Source of the DNA: Rhodococcus ruber
GTDB taxonomy: Bacteria > Actinomycetota > Actinomycetes > Mycobacteriales > Mycobacteriaceae
Reading direction: 5' to 3'
Assembly (NCBI RefSeq): GCF_027270735.1
Contig: NZ_JAPWIJ010000011.1
Coordinates: 98,649-162,648, forward strand
DNA length: 64,000 bases
Shown here: positions 20,281 to 27,904 of the stretch, piece after piece
Position numbering within the stretch: the first letter of the stretch is position 1
Layout of the letters: each line of letters begins with the position of its first letter
The notes under the pieces: model-generated
Told to the model about the DNA's origin: nothing
Databases searched by the model: none
The model's input: the letters and a program-made list of their open reading frames with translations, nothing else
Position numbers and translations under genes: made by a program

Positions 20281-20790
20281 ATGCGCACAACCCTGACCAC
20301 AGCACTCGCCGTACTAGCGGCGATACCCCTCGCATTCCTCACCGCCGCACCAGCCACAGCCGCACCCGGTGACGCCACTGTGGCATTCAGCTCCGCGCCG
20401 AACCCAGACGGCAGCAACACTGTCTCCGCACTCTTCACCGCCACGCAACCCGGTTACGCGCCCGCAGACTGCGGCTTCGCCGAAGCTGACCCCAACGGCG
20501 ACGTATTGATCGGCGGCGTGCTCTATGCCGACGCGTCCCCCGAAGCCCCCCAGAACTCCACACTCACGGTGGTCGATTCCGACGTCCCCGACGGCACCTA
20601 CACAGTCGAATGGTTCTGCTACACAACTACAAACGGCTCGAACCAACTCGTCGATGGAACACCCGGATTCGCTTCAGCATTCGGAGAAAGCCAAATGACC
20701 AGCGAACCAGTAACCCTCACAGTCGGCAGCGCCGCCCCCAGCTGCACCGGATCAGTCTGCCTCCCCACCGGATCAGCCTTCAGCTTCTGA
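20281..20790 (+). CDS. Small secreted protein of unknown function, 169 aa
   Basis: Unrecognised protein with a clear Sec signal peptide (MRTTLTTALAVLAAIPLAFL, cleavage probably after ATAAP) and an Ala/Gly/Asp/Thr-rich mature part that is likely a beta-sandwich. Four cysteines (in ADCGFAE, EWFCYTT, PSCTGS and SVCLPT) suggest two disulfides. Codon use differs from neighbours, with more CCA, ACA and AAC codons and lower third-position GC, so it may be a recent acquisition. The annotated ATG has only a weak ribosome-binding site (AACGAAAGCAGCC), but it is the only start that gives a signal peptide. Confidence 0.72.
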   Translation: MRTTLTTALAVLAAIPLAFLTAAPATAAPGDATVAFSSAPNPDGSNTVSALFTATQPGYAPADCGFAEADPNGDVLIGGVLYADASPEAPQNSTLTVVDSDVPDGTYTVEWFCYTTTNGSNQLVDGTPGFASAFGESQMTSEPVTLTVGSAAPSCTGSVCLPTGSAFSF

Positions 20791-20876
20791 CTCGGTCGTA
20801 TCCGAGGTCCCCGCCGCGACCATGCGGCGGGGCACCGTCATGCCTTCGTCTCCCACACGTGCAGCTCACCCGATCG

Positions 20877-21794
20877 TCAGGAGAACCTGAGCCATCTCGA
20901 TCGAGTGAACGGTGAGCGCCGCACGGGCGGTTCCGGAACCCCCGCGGCGATAGCGGCAGCAACGGCGTCGGCCAGGTCCACGCAGGTCTCGAAACGATCG
21001 GCTGGGTTTTTCGCCAATGCGCGTGCGACGACCGCGTCGAGTCCCCGCGGTAGTGATCGCCGCCGCCGCGTCACGGCAGGCGGGTCGGCCGACAGATGAG
21101 CTGCAGTGATCGCCAGTGGAGTAGCCAAGGGGTACGGCGTTCGCCCGGTGAGCAATTCGACCAGGGTCGCCCCCAATGCGTAGACGTCGGTCTGCGCGCT
21201 CAGCACTCCCCCGCGGAGCAGTTCCGGGGCCGCATAGTGGATGGACGCCAGCACCGTTCCACCGACGACCAGCGGCGCCGAGTCGTCGACCAGACGCGCA
21301 ATTCCCCAGTCGGACAACAACACCTGCTCGTAGCCGTCCACCCGCTCGGTGGAGATGAGGATGTTCGACGGCTTGACGTCCCGGTGCACGACGCCGTTCG
21401 AGTGGGCGTAGTCGAGCCCCTTGGCCACTTCGGCGACGATGCGCGCCACCCGGGAGACGTCGAGTGCGATCTGTCCGCGAGCGACCAGCCGCGCCGCGCT
21501 GTACCCGTCGACGTAGTGCATCGACATCCACAGCTGATGCTCGAACTCACCGTGTTCGTGCACCGACACGATGTTCGGATGCACCAACAGCGCGGCAACG
21601 GTGGCCTCGGTCCGAAATTTGGTGCGGAGTCGCGGTGACCGTGATGCATCACGATCGAGAACCTTCAGCGCTTCGAGCCGATCATGTCCGCGACCGAGGA
21701 CCAGGTACACCTCGCTCATCCCGCCGACCCCGAGGCGCCGTTGCACTCGGAAACCCGCGAAATCCGCTCCGGGCTGCAACCGACCGGGGTTCAC
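20877..21794 (-). CDS. Soluble Ser/Thr protein kinase (Hanks type)
   Basis: 305-aa protein that is nearly all kinase domain. Visible elements: Gly-rich loop LGVGGMSEVY, catalytic Lys44 (ALKVLD), Glu63, HRDVKPSN (137-144) and SDWG (161-164) in place of the usual DFG, then YAAPE. The metal-binding Asp is kept, so activity is plausible. There is no transmembrane segment, PASTA or other sensor domain; only a short Arg-rich tail follows. It starts with GTG and is divergent from the betaine transporter gene, 289 bp away. Substrate unknown. Confidence 0.87.
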   Translation of the reverse strand: MNPGRLQPGADFAGFRVQRRLGVGGMSEVYLVLGRGHDRLEALKVLDRDASRSPRLRTKFRTEATVAALLVHPNIVSVHEHGEFEHQLWMSMHYVDGYSAARLVARGQIALDVSRVARIVAEVAKGLDYAHSNGVVHRDVKPSNILISTERVDGYEQVLLSDWGIARLVDDSAPLVVGGTVLASIHYAAPELLRGGVLSAQTDVYALGATLVELLTGRTPYPLATPLAITAAHLSADPPAVTRRRRSLPRGLDAVVARALAKNPADRFETCVDLADAVAAAIAAGVPEPPVRRSPFTRSRWLRFS

Positions 21795-22083
21795 CGAATC
21801 TCCTGTGCAGCAGCACTACTCGCGGCACATCGACTCCACGAGGGGACGACCGGGCGAGACCGCAGCATCGACAGAACTGTAGTCCGTTCGGGTGCTCGCG
21901 GCGACTCGGCAGACTCTCGACGCGGGCTTGTCCCCCCAGCTCACCGGCTCCGTCACGTTTCGCCGCCCGTGCCGACGTCGTTTATGGTGATTACCGGTAC
22001 TTGACCAAAACAAGGGAAAAAGAACGGCAAACCAATAGTGGTCAGCCGATCACCTCGACTCGAGTTGTAAGGAAGTCAAGTAA

Positions 22084-23943
22084 GTGAAAGCAGTAAAAGA
22101 AGCGTGGGGCGGCCTGCTCAAGCCGGTCTTCGTCCCCGCATCTATCGTCATTTTCGTCATGATCACCTTCTCGGTGATCTATGCCGGCACTGCCGCCGAC
22201 GCGTTCGACAAGCTCAACAACGCCATCACCAGTGGCGTCGGCTGGTGGTACATCCTGGCCACCACCGGTTTTGTGGTGTTCGCGCTGTACTGCGGCCTGA
22301 GCAAGGTCGGCAACATCCGCCTCGGCCGCGACGACGAGAAGCCCGAGTTCGGCGTTCTGTCCTGGTTCGCGATGCTCTTCAGCGCCGGCATGGGTATCGG
22401 CCTGGTGTTCTACGGCGTCGCCGAACCTCTCTCGCACTACGTCACGCCACCCGAGGCCGGCGGTGTTCCCGGCAGCACCGATCCGGCAGCCCGTCAGGCG
22501 ATGGAGCTGACCCTGTTCCACTGGGGTCTGCACGCCTGGGCCATCTACGTCGTCGTCGGCCTCGGGCTGGCCTACATGACGTACCGCAAGGGACGCCCGC
22601 TGTCCGTGCGTTGGCTGCTCGAGCCGCTCTTGGGACGCAAGCGCATCGAGGGTGGCATCGGCCATGCGATCGACGCCATCGCAATCATCGGCACATTGTT
22701 CGGCGTGGCCACCTCGCTCGGATTCGGCGTGCAGCAGATCTCGGCCGGCCTCGAATACCTGGGTTGGGTCGATACGAACAACTGGGTGACGGTCATCATC
22801 ATCGCGTTCGTCACCGGTCTTGCCACGTTCTCCGTGGTGTCGGGAGTCTCACGAGGGCTCAAGTGGCTCTCGAACATCAACATGGGAATGGCCGCAGCTC
22901 TGGCCGTCTTCGTCCTGATCGCCGGACCGAGCCTGTTTCTCATGCAGTCCTGGGTGCAGAACCTCGGTGGCTACATTCAAGCGTTGCCGGAGTTGATGCT
23001 GCGCACGTCACCGTTCTCCGATGACGGTTGGACCGGCGACTGGACCATCTTCTACTGGGGCTGGTGGATGAGCTGGGCACCGTTCGTCGGCATGTTCATC
23101 GCCCGCATCTCACGCGGCCGCACCATCCGCGAGTTCGTGTTCGGAGTGCTGCTGGCACCGACCATCATCGGATCGCTGTGGTTCACCATCTTCGGTGACG
23201 CCGGCATCCTGCGTCAGCGCGAGAACGGCGACCTGTTGGTCGACGGTGCCGTCGACACGAACACGAGTCTGTTTCAGCTGCTCGACACGTTGCCGTTGGC
23301 CACGATCAGCAGCGTGCTGGCGATCTTCGTCATCGTGTTCTTCTTCGTGACGTCCTCCGACTCCGGCTCGCTGGTCATCGACATCCTCTCCACCGGCGGC
23401 GATCTGGAGCCCCCGAAGATCACCCGCGTGTACTGGTCGATTCTCGAAGGCGTGGCAGCAACGGTTCTGCTCCTCATCGGCGGAACAGGATCGTTGACGG
23501 CCCTGCAAACGATGTCGATAGCCACGGCAGTGCCATTCTCGATCATCCTGGTGCTCGCGTGCGTGTCGATGCTCAAGGCCTTCCGCTACGACGTCGCCAC
23601 CACCCCGAGGTACGTGCGGGTGACCACCACCTCGGAGGTCGCCGACGCCGAGACAGACGCATCGCCCCAGTCCGCACCGCGTAAGCGCACCACTGCCGGA
23701 ATCTCCACCACGTTCTCGGGTCTGGCACCCTCCCGTGAGGGACTGACATCGCCGCGCGCCGGCGGCAGCGTCGTACTCGCAGTGCACGAGGTCGGAACCG
23801 AACAACTCGAGGTCCATCCCGAAACCGGGGCCGTCGAATACTCGGGCGACAACGCTCCCGTCGATCCCCTCGGCGGAGAGGTGTTCGACACTCAGGAGTT
23901 CGCCGACTCGGCCGAAGGACAGAACCAGAACAACCCCAACTGA
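22084..23943 (+). CDS. BCCT-family glycine betaine transporter
   Basis: Sodium-coupled compatible-solute uptake protein, 619 aa with twelve predicted membrane segments. The BCCT signature FYWGWWMSWAPFVGMFIARI is intact. The glycine stretch is SAGMGIGLVF; GMGIG is the form seen in sodium-coupled betaine carriers such as BetP, whereas CaiT has GMGIS. A hydrophilic C-terminal tail of about 120 residues, acidic near its end, follows; in BetP the C-terminus senses osmotic stress. Start GTG with AAGGAAG about 9 nt upstream. Loss of water or high salt is the expected inducer, but no clear promoter was identified. Confidence 0.93.
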   Translation: MKAVKEAWGGLLKPVFVPASIVIFVMITFSVIYAGTAADAFDKLNNAITSGVGWWYILATTGFVVFALYCGLSKVGNIRLGRDDEKPEFGVLSWFAMLFSAGMGIGLVFYGVAEPLSHYVTPPEAGGVPGSTDPAARQAMELTLFHWGLHAWAIYVVVGLGLAYMTYRKGRPLSVRWLLEPLLGRKRIEGGIGHAIDAIAIIGTLFGVATSLGFGVQQISAGLEYLGWVDTNNWVTVIIIAFVTGLATFSVVSGVSRGLKWLSNINMGMAAALAVFVLIAGPSLFLMQSWVQNLGGYIQALPELMLRTSPFSDDGWTGDWTIFYWGWWMSWAPFVGMFIARISRGRTIREFVFGVLLAPTIIGSLWFTIFGDAGILRQRENGDLLVDGAVDTNTSLFQLLDTLPLATISSVLAIFVIVFFFVTSSDSGSLVIDILSTGGDLEPPKITRVYWSILEGVAATVLLLIGGTGSLTALQTMSIATAVPFSIILVLACVSMLKAFRYDVATTPRYVRVTTTSEVADAETDASPQSAPRKRTTAGISTTFSGLAPSREGLTSPRAGGSVVLAVHEVGTEQLEVHPETGAVEYSGDNAPVDPLGGEVFDTQEFADSAEGQNQNNPN

Positions 23944-23958
23944 TTCGTCTCGACCACT

Positions 23959-24000
23959 CTCTGACCCTCGCAACAGGCGTTGCGGGGGTCAGAGGTTTTT
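23959..24000 (+). terminator. Intrinsic terminator of the betaine transporter gene
   Basis: A 16-bp stem (CTCTGACCCTCGCAAC with one G-T pair) and AGGC loop, followed by GTTTTT, one of the few U-tract terminators in the window. It overlaps the last codons of the convergent HxlR gene. Confidence 0.85.
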
Positions 24001-24318
24001 CGATGCCCAGTCGGTGAGCGCCTCGAGCGACGGCAGCAGCGCCTCACCCGACGTCGTCAGGCTGTACTCCACCGAGATGGGTGGCCCGTCCGTGACTGCG
24101 CGCGCCACCAGTCCCGCTTTGCCGAGTTCTCCGAGTCGCTCCGACAGCACCGAGTCACTGATGCCGCCGACGGCGCGGCGCAGGTCCGAGAATCCCATCG
24201 GCCCGTTCATCAGCGTCGCAAGAAGAATTCCGTTCCATCGCTTGCCGAGAAAACCGAAAGCTTTGGTCAACGCTCCGTCACAGGCACGGGGGTCATGAGG
24301 CTGTTCGTTCGCGACCAT
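23989..24318 (-). CDS. HxlR-family winged-helix regulator
   Basis: 109-aa MarR/HxlR-type DNA-binding protein (LGKRWNGILLATLMNGP, FSDLRRAVGGISDSVLSERL, a beta-wing with ISVEYSLTTSGE). One cysteine near the N-terminus (DPRACDGA) is typical of HxlR proteins that sense electrophiles or quinones. Divergent from a DoxX gene, a common pairing in which the regulator represses the DoxX gene. ATG giving MVANEQPHDP chosen; the extension upstream reads antisense to DoxX. Confidence 0.87.
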   Translation of the reverse strand: MVANEQPHDPRACDGALTKAFGFLGKRWNGILLATLMNGPMGFSDLRRAVGGISDSVLSERLGELGKAGLVARAVTDGPPISVEYSLTTSGEALLPSLEALTDWASKNL

Positions 24319-24397
24319 GACTCCACCATACCGAGGTGCTACAGTCCGCCTTGCTACTTCTGATTTCCTAGTGGCCCCAGAAATGAAAGCAGGGATC

Positions 24398-24745
24398 ATG
24401 TTCATCGCAACCCTCGTCGTCTCGGTACTGCTCGCCGTGGCGCTCACGTTCTCGGCGATCGGCAAACTGACGAAGAATCCCTCCGTCATTCCGATGCTCG
24501 AGCAAGTGGGCGTCCCCGCCGACAAGATTCCGTGGTTGGCCTACGCGGAGATACTCGGTGCCATCGGCCTCCTGGTCGGCCTGCTGGTCTGGCCCATCGG
24601 TGCAGCAGCTGCTGTCGGCGTCATCCTCTACTTCGTCGGTGCGGTCGCCGCCCACCTTCGGGCCAAGGACAAGGACTTCGCCCCAGCCGCCGGGCTCGCC
24701 GTGTTCGCCGTCGTCGCGCTGGTCCTACGGGTGCTCAGCGCCTGA
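24398..24745 (+). CDS. DoxX family membrane protein
   Basis: 115-aa protein with four predicted membrane helices (MFIATLVVSVLLAVALTFSA, AYAEILGAIGLLVGLLVWP, AAAAVGVILYFVGAVAAHL, AGLAVFAVVALVLRVL). DoxX-like proteins are linked to thiol or quinone stress. I start at the ATG preceded by AGGGAT; an in-frame ATG five codons upstream (MKAGIMF) is equally possible. Likely controlled by the divergent HxlR protein. Its last 21 bp overlap the convergent DJ-1 gene. Confidence 0.82.
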   Translation: MFIATLVVSVLLAVALTFSAIGKLTKNPSVIPMLEQVGVPADKIPWLAYAEILGAIGLLVGLLVWPIGAAAAVGVILYFVGAVAAHLRAKDKDFAPAAGLAVFAVVALVLRVLSA

Positions 24746-25330
24746 CCAGTCGTAATCCATCTGGCCCGCGGTGGCGAGGGCGTGATCCGCGCCCGCCCAC
24801 CGCGCGACCAGATGCAGCGCGAGGTCGAGACCGGCACTGATGCCGGCCGACGTCACCAGATCGCCGTGATCGATGTATCGAACGCCCTCGTGCACCACGA
24901 GCGCAGGCCACCTTGTCCGCAGCAATTCCAGATCTTCCCAATGCGTCGTCACCGGACGCGCGTCGAGCAGTCCCGCCGCCGCGAGCACGAACGCACCGGT
25001 GCACACCGACGCGACAACCTCTGCGGTGGGCCGAATTCGCCGCAGCCACTCCAGAACTCGGCCGTCCGCTTCGACCGCGTCGACGATGCCGCCGGGAACC
25101 AAGACGAGGTCGTAGGTCCGCCGATCGTCGATCGTGGTGTCGACGCCGATCCTCATGCCACCTCGAGCGCGCACGGGCGCGGCGTCTATGCCCACCAGTA
25201 CGACCTCGAAAGGTGCTGCACCACCGGCACGTTCGGCAACCCGATCGGCCACCGAGAACACCTCGAACGGACCGCATGCATCGAGCACCTCGACGTCGTC
25301 GAACAACAGAATCGCAATGCTTCTACTCAT
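24725..25330 (-). CDS. DJ-1/PfpI family protein (GATase1-like)
   Basis: 201-aa protein of the DJ-1/ThiJ/PfpI superfamily. The nucleophile elbow cysteine is in VASVCTGAFVLAAAGLL, with a conserved acidic residue early in the chain and THWEDLELL after it. Members include isonitrile hydratases, glyoxalase III-like enzymes and chaperones; this one lacks the AraC DNA-binding domain found in related regulators. It follows the GOLPH3-like gene by 10 bp on the same strand and is probably cotranscribed with it. Confidence 0.84.
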   Translation of the reverse strand: MSRSIAILLFDDVEVLDACGPFEVFSVADRVAERAGGAAPFEVVLVGIDAAPVRARGGMRIGVDTTIDDRRTYDLVLVPGGIVDAVEADGRVLEWLRRIRPTAEVVASVCTGAFVLAAAGLLDARPVTTHWEDLELLRTRWPALVVHEGVRYIDHGDLVTSAGISAGLDLALHLVARWAGADHALATAGQMDYDWSGAEHP

Positions 25331-25340
25331 AACCTGACCT

Positions 25341-26009
25341 TCAGCTGCTCGTGGTCGAGACGATGACGGGCACCATCACCGCGGCGTTCACATCCGAAAC
25401 GGCCTTGCGCACTGCCTCTCCTGCCCACTCACCCTCGGCAATCTCCTTGGCTCGCTTCTTCACCAGCTTCTTGTCGGCATCTGTGATGACCTTGTGAGTG
25501 AGATCCACTGCCGAAACGAGCGAGATCAGGGCCGCGGAATGCGGCTGAGGAGTTGTGCCGTCGACGAGCGCGCTTCGCAGAGCATCGAGCAGTACCTTCT
25601 CCCGTGAGGTGTCGCGCGCGGGCCACGTCGTCGTCGTCGGGAACAACCCCAACACCTTGTCCTGCGTCTCGGTGACGAATCCCTGCGCCACCAGACGGGC
25701 GGCCAGATCCTTGGTCAGATTCTTCTGCGACTTCTCGATCACCTTCTGCGGCTTCATCGGGCGAGACGCCGTTGCCACAAGATCGAACACACGGCGCAAC
25801 AGTTCGTCTTCGGGCGGATCGCCCGCAACGACCACGTGGTCCTTCTTCAGCTGCTCATCGGCGCCGGTGATGCGCAGAGATCCACTCATCGCGAGCTCGA
25901 CGACCAACGCACCAGCCAGCACCCGCGGCAACTTCGTGCTGTCGGCCGACGGTTTGCCCGTTTCGTCGTCGAGCAACAACAGCAGCAGATCCTCCGCAAT
26001 CAACGTCAT
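25341..26009 (-). CDS. GPP34/GOLPH3-like protein
   Basis: 222-aa mostly helical protein with the GPP34 (Golgi phosphoprotein 3) pattern: LIAEDLLLLLLDDETGK at the N-terminus, LAGALVVELAMSGSLRI, then an AALISLVSAVDLTHK helix. Eukaryotic members bind phosphatidylinositol-4-phosphate; bacterial ones are common in actinobacteria and mostly uncharacterised. The key lipid-pocket residues cannot be judged by eye. Upstream on the minus strand, GGGTAAC precedes the ATG by about 15 nt. Confidence 0.82.
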   Translation of the reverse strand: MTLIAEDLLLLLLDDETGKPSADSTKLPRVLAGALVVELAMSGSLRITGADEQLKKDHVVVAGDPPEDELLRRVFDLVATASRPMKPQKVIEKSQKNLTKDLAARLVAQGFVTETQDKVLGLFPTTTTWPARDTSREKVLLDALRSALVDGTTPQPHSAALISLVSAVDLTHKVITDADKKLVKKRAKEIAEGEWAGEAVRKAVSDVNAAVMVPVIVSTTSS

Positions 26010-26090
26010 GGGGCGAGGTTACCCACAACGCTCACCCGATTTGCGGTGTTCATCTCGTCGATACCACTTGTTTCACCGGTGCCGAACGGG

Positions 26091-26435
26091 TCAGTTCATC
26101 AAGCTCTGCCAGTTCGACGGCACCCGTTCACGCGGGCCGGGAACCGTCTGATCGAGTGGATGATGCTGCGGCGGAGCAAGTTCCGGACCGTCGTACATCT
26201 GCTCGTCGGCGTAGTTGTAGAACCATTCCTCGCCGGGTTCGTAGCTCCGCACGAACTGATGTCGAGTGGATTCGGCGTGCTTGCTGGCGTGCTGCGACGG
26301 CGAGGAATCGCAGCACCCGATATGACCGCACTGCGCACACCGACGCAGATGCACCCACCAGCCCTGCGCCTGCGTGCACTCCACACAGCCAGGACCCGAC
26401 GGCGGAACCTGCGGGTCGATACCTTCGATGGTCAT
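26091..26435 (-). CDS. UBP-type zinc finger protein
   Basis: 114-aa protein that is essentially one UBP (ZnF-UBP/BUZ) domain. Candidate zinc ligands in order: Cys17 and Cys20 (GCVECTQ), Cys33 and Cys36 (RRCAQCGHIG), Cys41/Cys42, His49, His53 and His59, followed by the family's EEWFYNYAD. In eukaryotes the domain binds the free C-terminal Gly-Gly of ubiquitin; in bacteria its partner is unknown. It overlaps the histidine kinase stop (ATGA), so it is the third gene of the redox-signalling operon. Confidence 0.86.
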   Translation of the reverse strand: MTIEGIDPQVPPSGPGCVECTQAQGWWVHLRRCAQCGHIGCCDSSPSQHASKHAESTRHQFVRSYEPGEEWFYNYADEQMYDGPELAPPQHHPLDQTVPGPRERVPSNWQSLMN

Positions 26436-27904
26436 GATGCCTCCTCGACAGCGGGTTGGACTGGCAGTCTCACGATGAAGCGCGTGTTTCCAGGTTCGGA
26501 CACGACTTGCAGGTCACCCTGGTGCTTCTTCACCACGATGCGCCACGAGATGTCGAGGCCGAGACCCGTACCCTCGCCGACGGCCTTGGTGGTGAAGAAC
26601 GGCTCGAAGATGCGTGACCGAATCTCCTGCGGCACACCGGGTCCGGTGTCACAGATCTCGATCTGCACCTGATCCTCGTCCAACGACGTGCGCACCGTCA
26701 GTGTGCCCTTCTCTTTCCTGGTCGTTCCTGCGGGCTCCACTCCCGTGGATCCCATCGCCTGCACGGCATTGTCGATCAGGTTCGTCCACACCTGGTTGAG
26801 TTCGGCGGCGTAGGCGGGAATGGGCGGCACCGACGGGTCGTATTCCTTCACCACGCGGATATCGTCACCGATCTTGCGCCCCAGCATGATCAGCGTGCTG
26901 TCGAGTAATTCCCGCACGTCGACGGTCTGGTACGGCGCTCGATCCATCTGCGAATACTGCTTCGCGGCACCGACCAGCGTGGAGATTCGCGTGGTCGAAT
27001 CCGCGATCTCGTTCATCAGCAACTCGGTTTCGACCGTGTAGTTGAGCCACCGAATCGCGCCCTCGAGCATGGCCGGATCGTCGACGGTCGCGCACACCCG
27101 ATCGAGCCACGGCACATCGAGCCCCGCCGAGACGAAGGTGGGGGCCAGATCCCAGCCGTCTCGAATATCTTTGTCCTCGAACCACTCTCCGAGTTCGTCC
27201 TCGCGGTCCGACGCCTCCATTGCCGTCAATTTGGGTGCCTTGGCCACCAACTCCACGGCCTCGTTCTGCAGTTCGACCAGACGCGCCAGGCTCGCACGGT
27301 CGAGGGTGCCGCCGGCGATCATCGCCAACTTCTGCCGCATGTGCCCCACCCGATTGCGCAACGCAGACGTCGCCCGCACAGCGGCCGCCGCCGGGTTGTT
27401 GAGCTCGTGCGTCAACCCGGCCGACAGAGAACCCAACGCCAGCAAGCGCTCTCGCTGTTCCACCACTTGCTTGGTGTTCTGATTTCCGAAGAACAGTCCC
27501 TCGAGCAGATGTAGGGCCATCGGAAACCACTCGCGCACGATCGATGCAAAACAGTCCGCGTCGAGTACGAAGAAGCGTGAGGGCTCGCTCACCCGCATCG
27601 AACCCTGGTAAGTCTGCGGCACCCGATCACCCAGATATGCCTGCCACGCACCGGCATACACCCCGCGTTGCGACGTTCTGTTGATCACCAGATCCTCGCC
27701 GCCCGAGAGCTTGGAGAGGACAACGGCACCGTCCATCAAGACGTAGAAGCACGTCGCCGGGTCGCCCTCGGCGTACACCGGACCCGGTTCGATGGTCTCG
27801 ATGCGCCCGTCCCGACACAGCTCCGCCAACTGCGAGTCGGTGAGATGCTCGAACAGAAACAGCGTCCGTAACTCCTCCGGATCACATGCGGCCGTGCTGC
27901 TCAC
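26432..27904 (-). CDS. Histidine kinase with N-terminal cyclic-nucleotide-binding-like domain
   Basis: 490-aa cytosolic sensor kinase without membrane segments. An N-terminal cNMP-binding/Crp-like beta barrel (about residues 15-135; GPVYAEGDPATCFYVLMDGAV) precedes a coiled linker (VVEQRERLLALGSL), an H-box SAGLTHELNNPAAAAV with His166 as likely phosphorylation site, and an HATPase domain (NLIDNAVQAM, DTGPGVP, GTGLGLDIS). The start is GTG overlapping the upstream stop by four bases (GTGA); the longer open frame upstream is the shadow of the fused oxidoreductase gene. The partner receiver is in that upstream gene. Confidence 0.9.
   Translation of the reverse strand: MSSTAACDPEELRTLFLFEHLTDSQLAELCRDGRIETIEPGPVYAEGDPATCFYVLMDGAVVLSKLSGGEDLVINRTSQRGVYAGAWQAYLGDRVPQTYQGSMRVSEPSRFFVLDADCFASIVREWFPMALHLLEGLFFGNQNTKQVVEQRERLLALGSLSAGLTHELNNPAAAAVRATSALRNRVGHMRQKLAMIAGGTLDRASLARLVELQNEAVELVAKAPKLTAMEASDREDELGEWFEDKDIRDGWDLAPTFVSAGLDVPWLDRVCATVDDPAMLEGAIRWLNYTVETELLMNEIADSTTRISTLVGAAKQYSQMDRAPYQTVDVRELLDSTLIMLGRKIGDDIRVVKEYDPSVPPIPAYAAELNQVWTNLIDNAVQAMGSTGVEPAGTTRKEKGTLTVRTSLDEDQVQIEICDTGPGVPQEIRSRIFEPFFTTKAVGEGTGLGLDISWRIVVKKHQGDLQVVSEPGNTRFIVRLPVQPAVEEAS

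Noticed and set aside
21953..21990. SigB/SigF-type promoter upstream of the betaine transporter
   Set aside because: GTTT is present near 21968, but the -10 candidate GGTACT with a 13-base spacer departs too far from the consensus.
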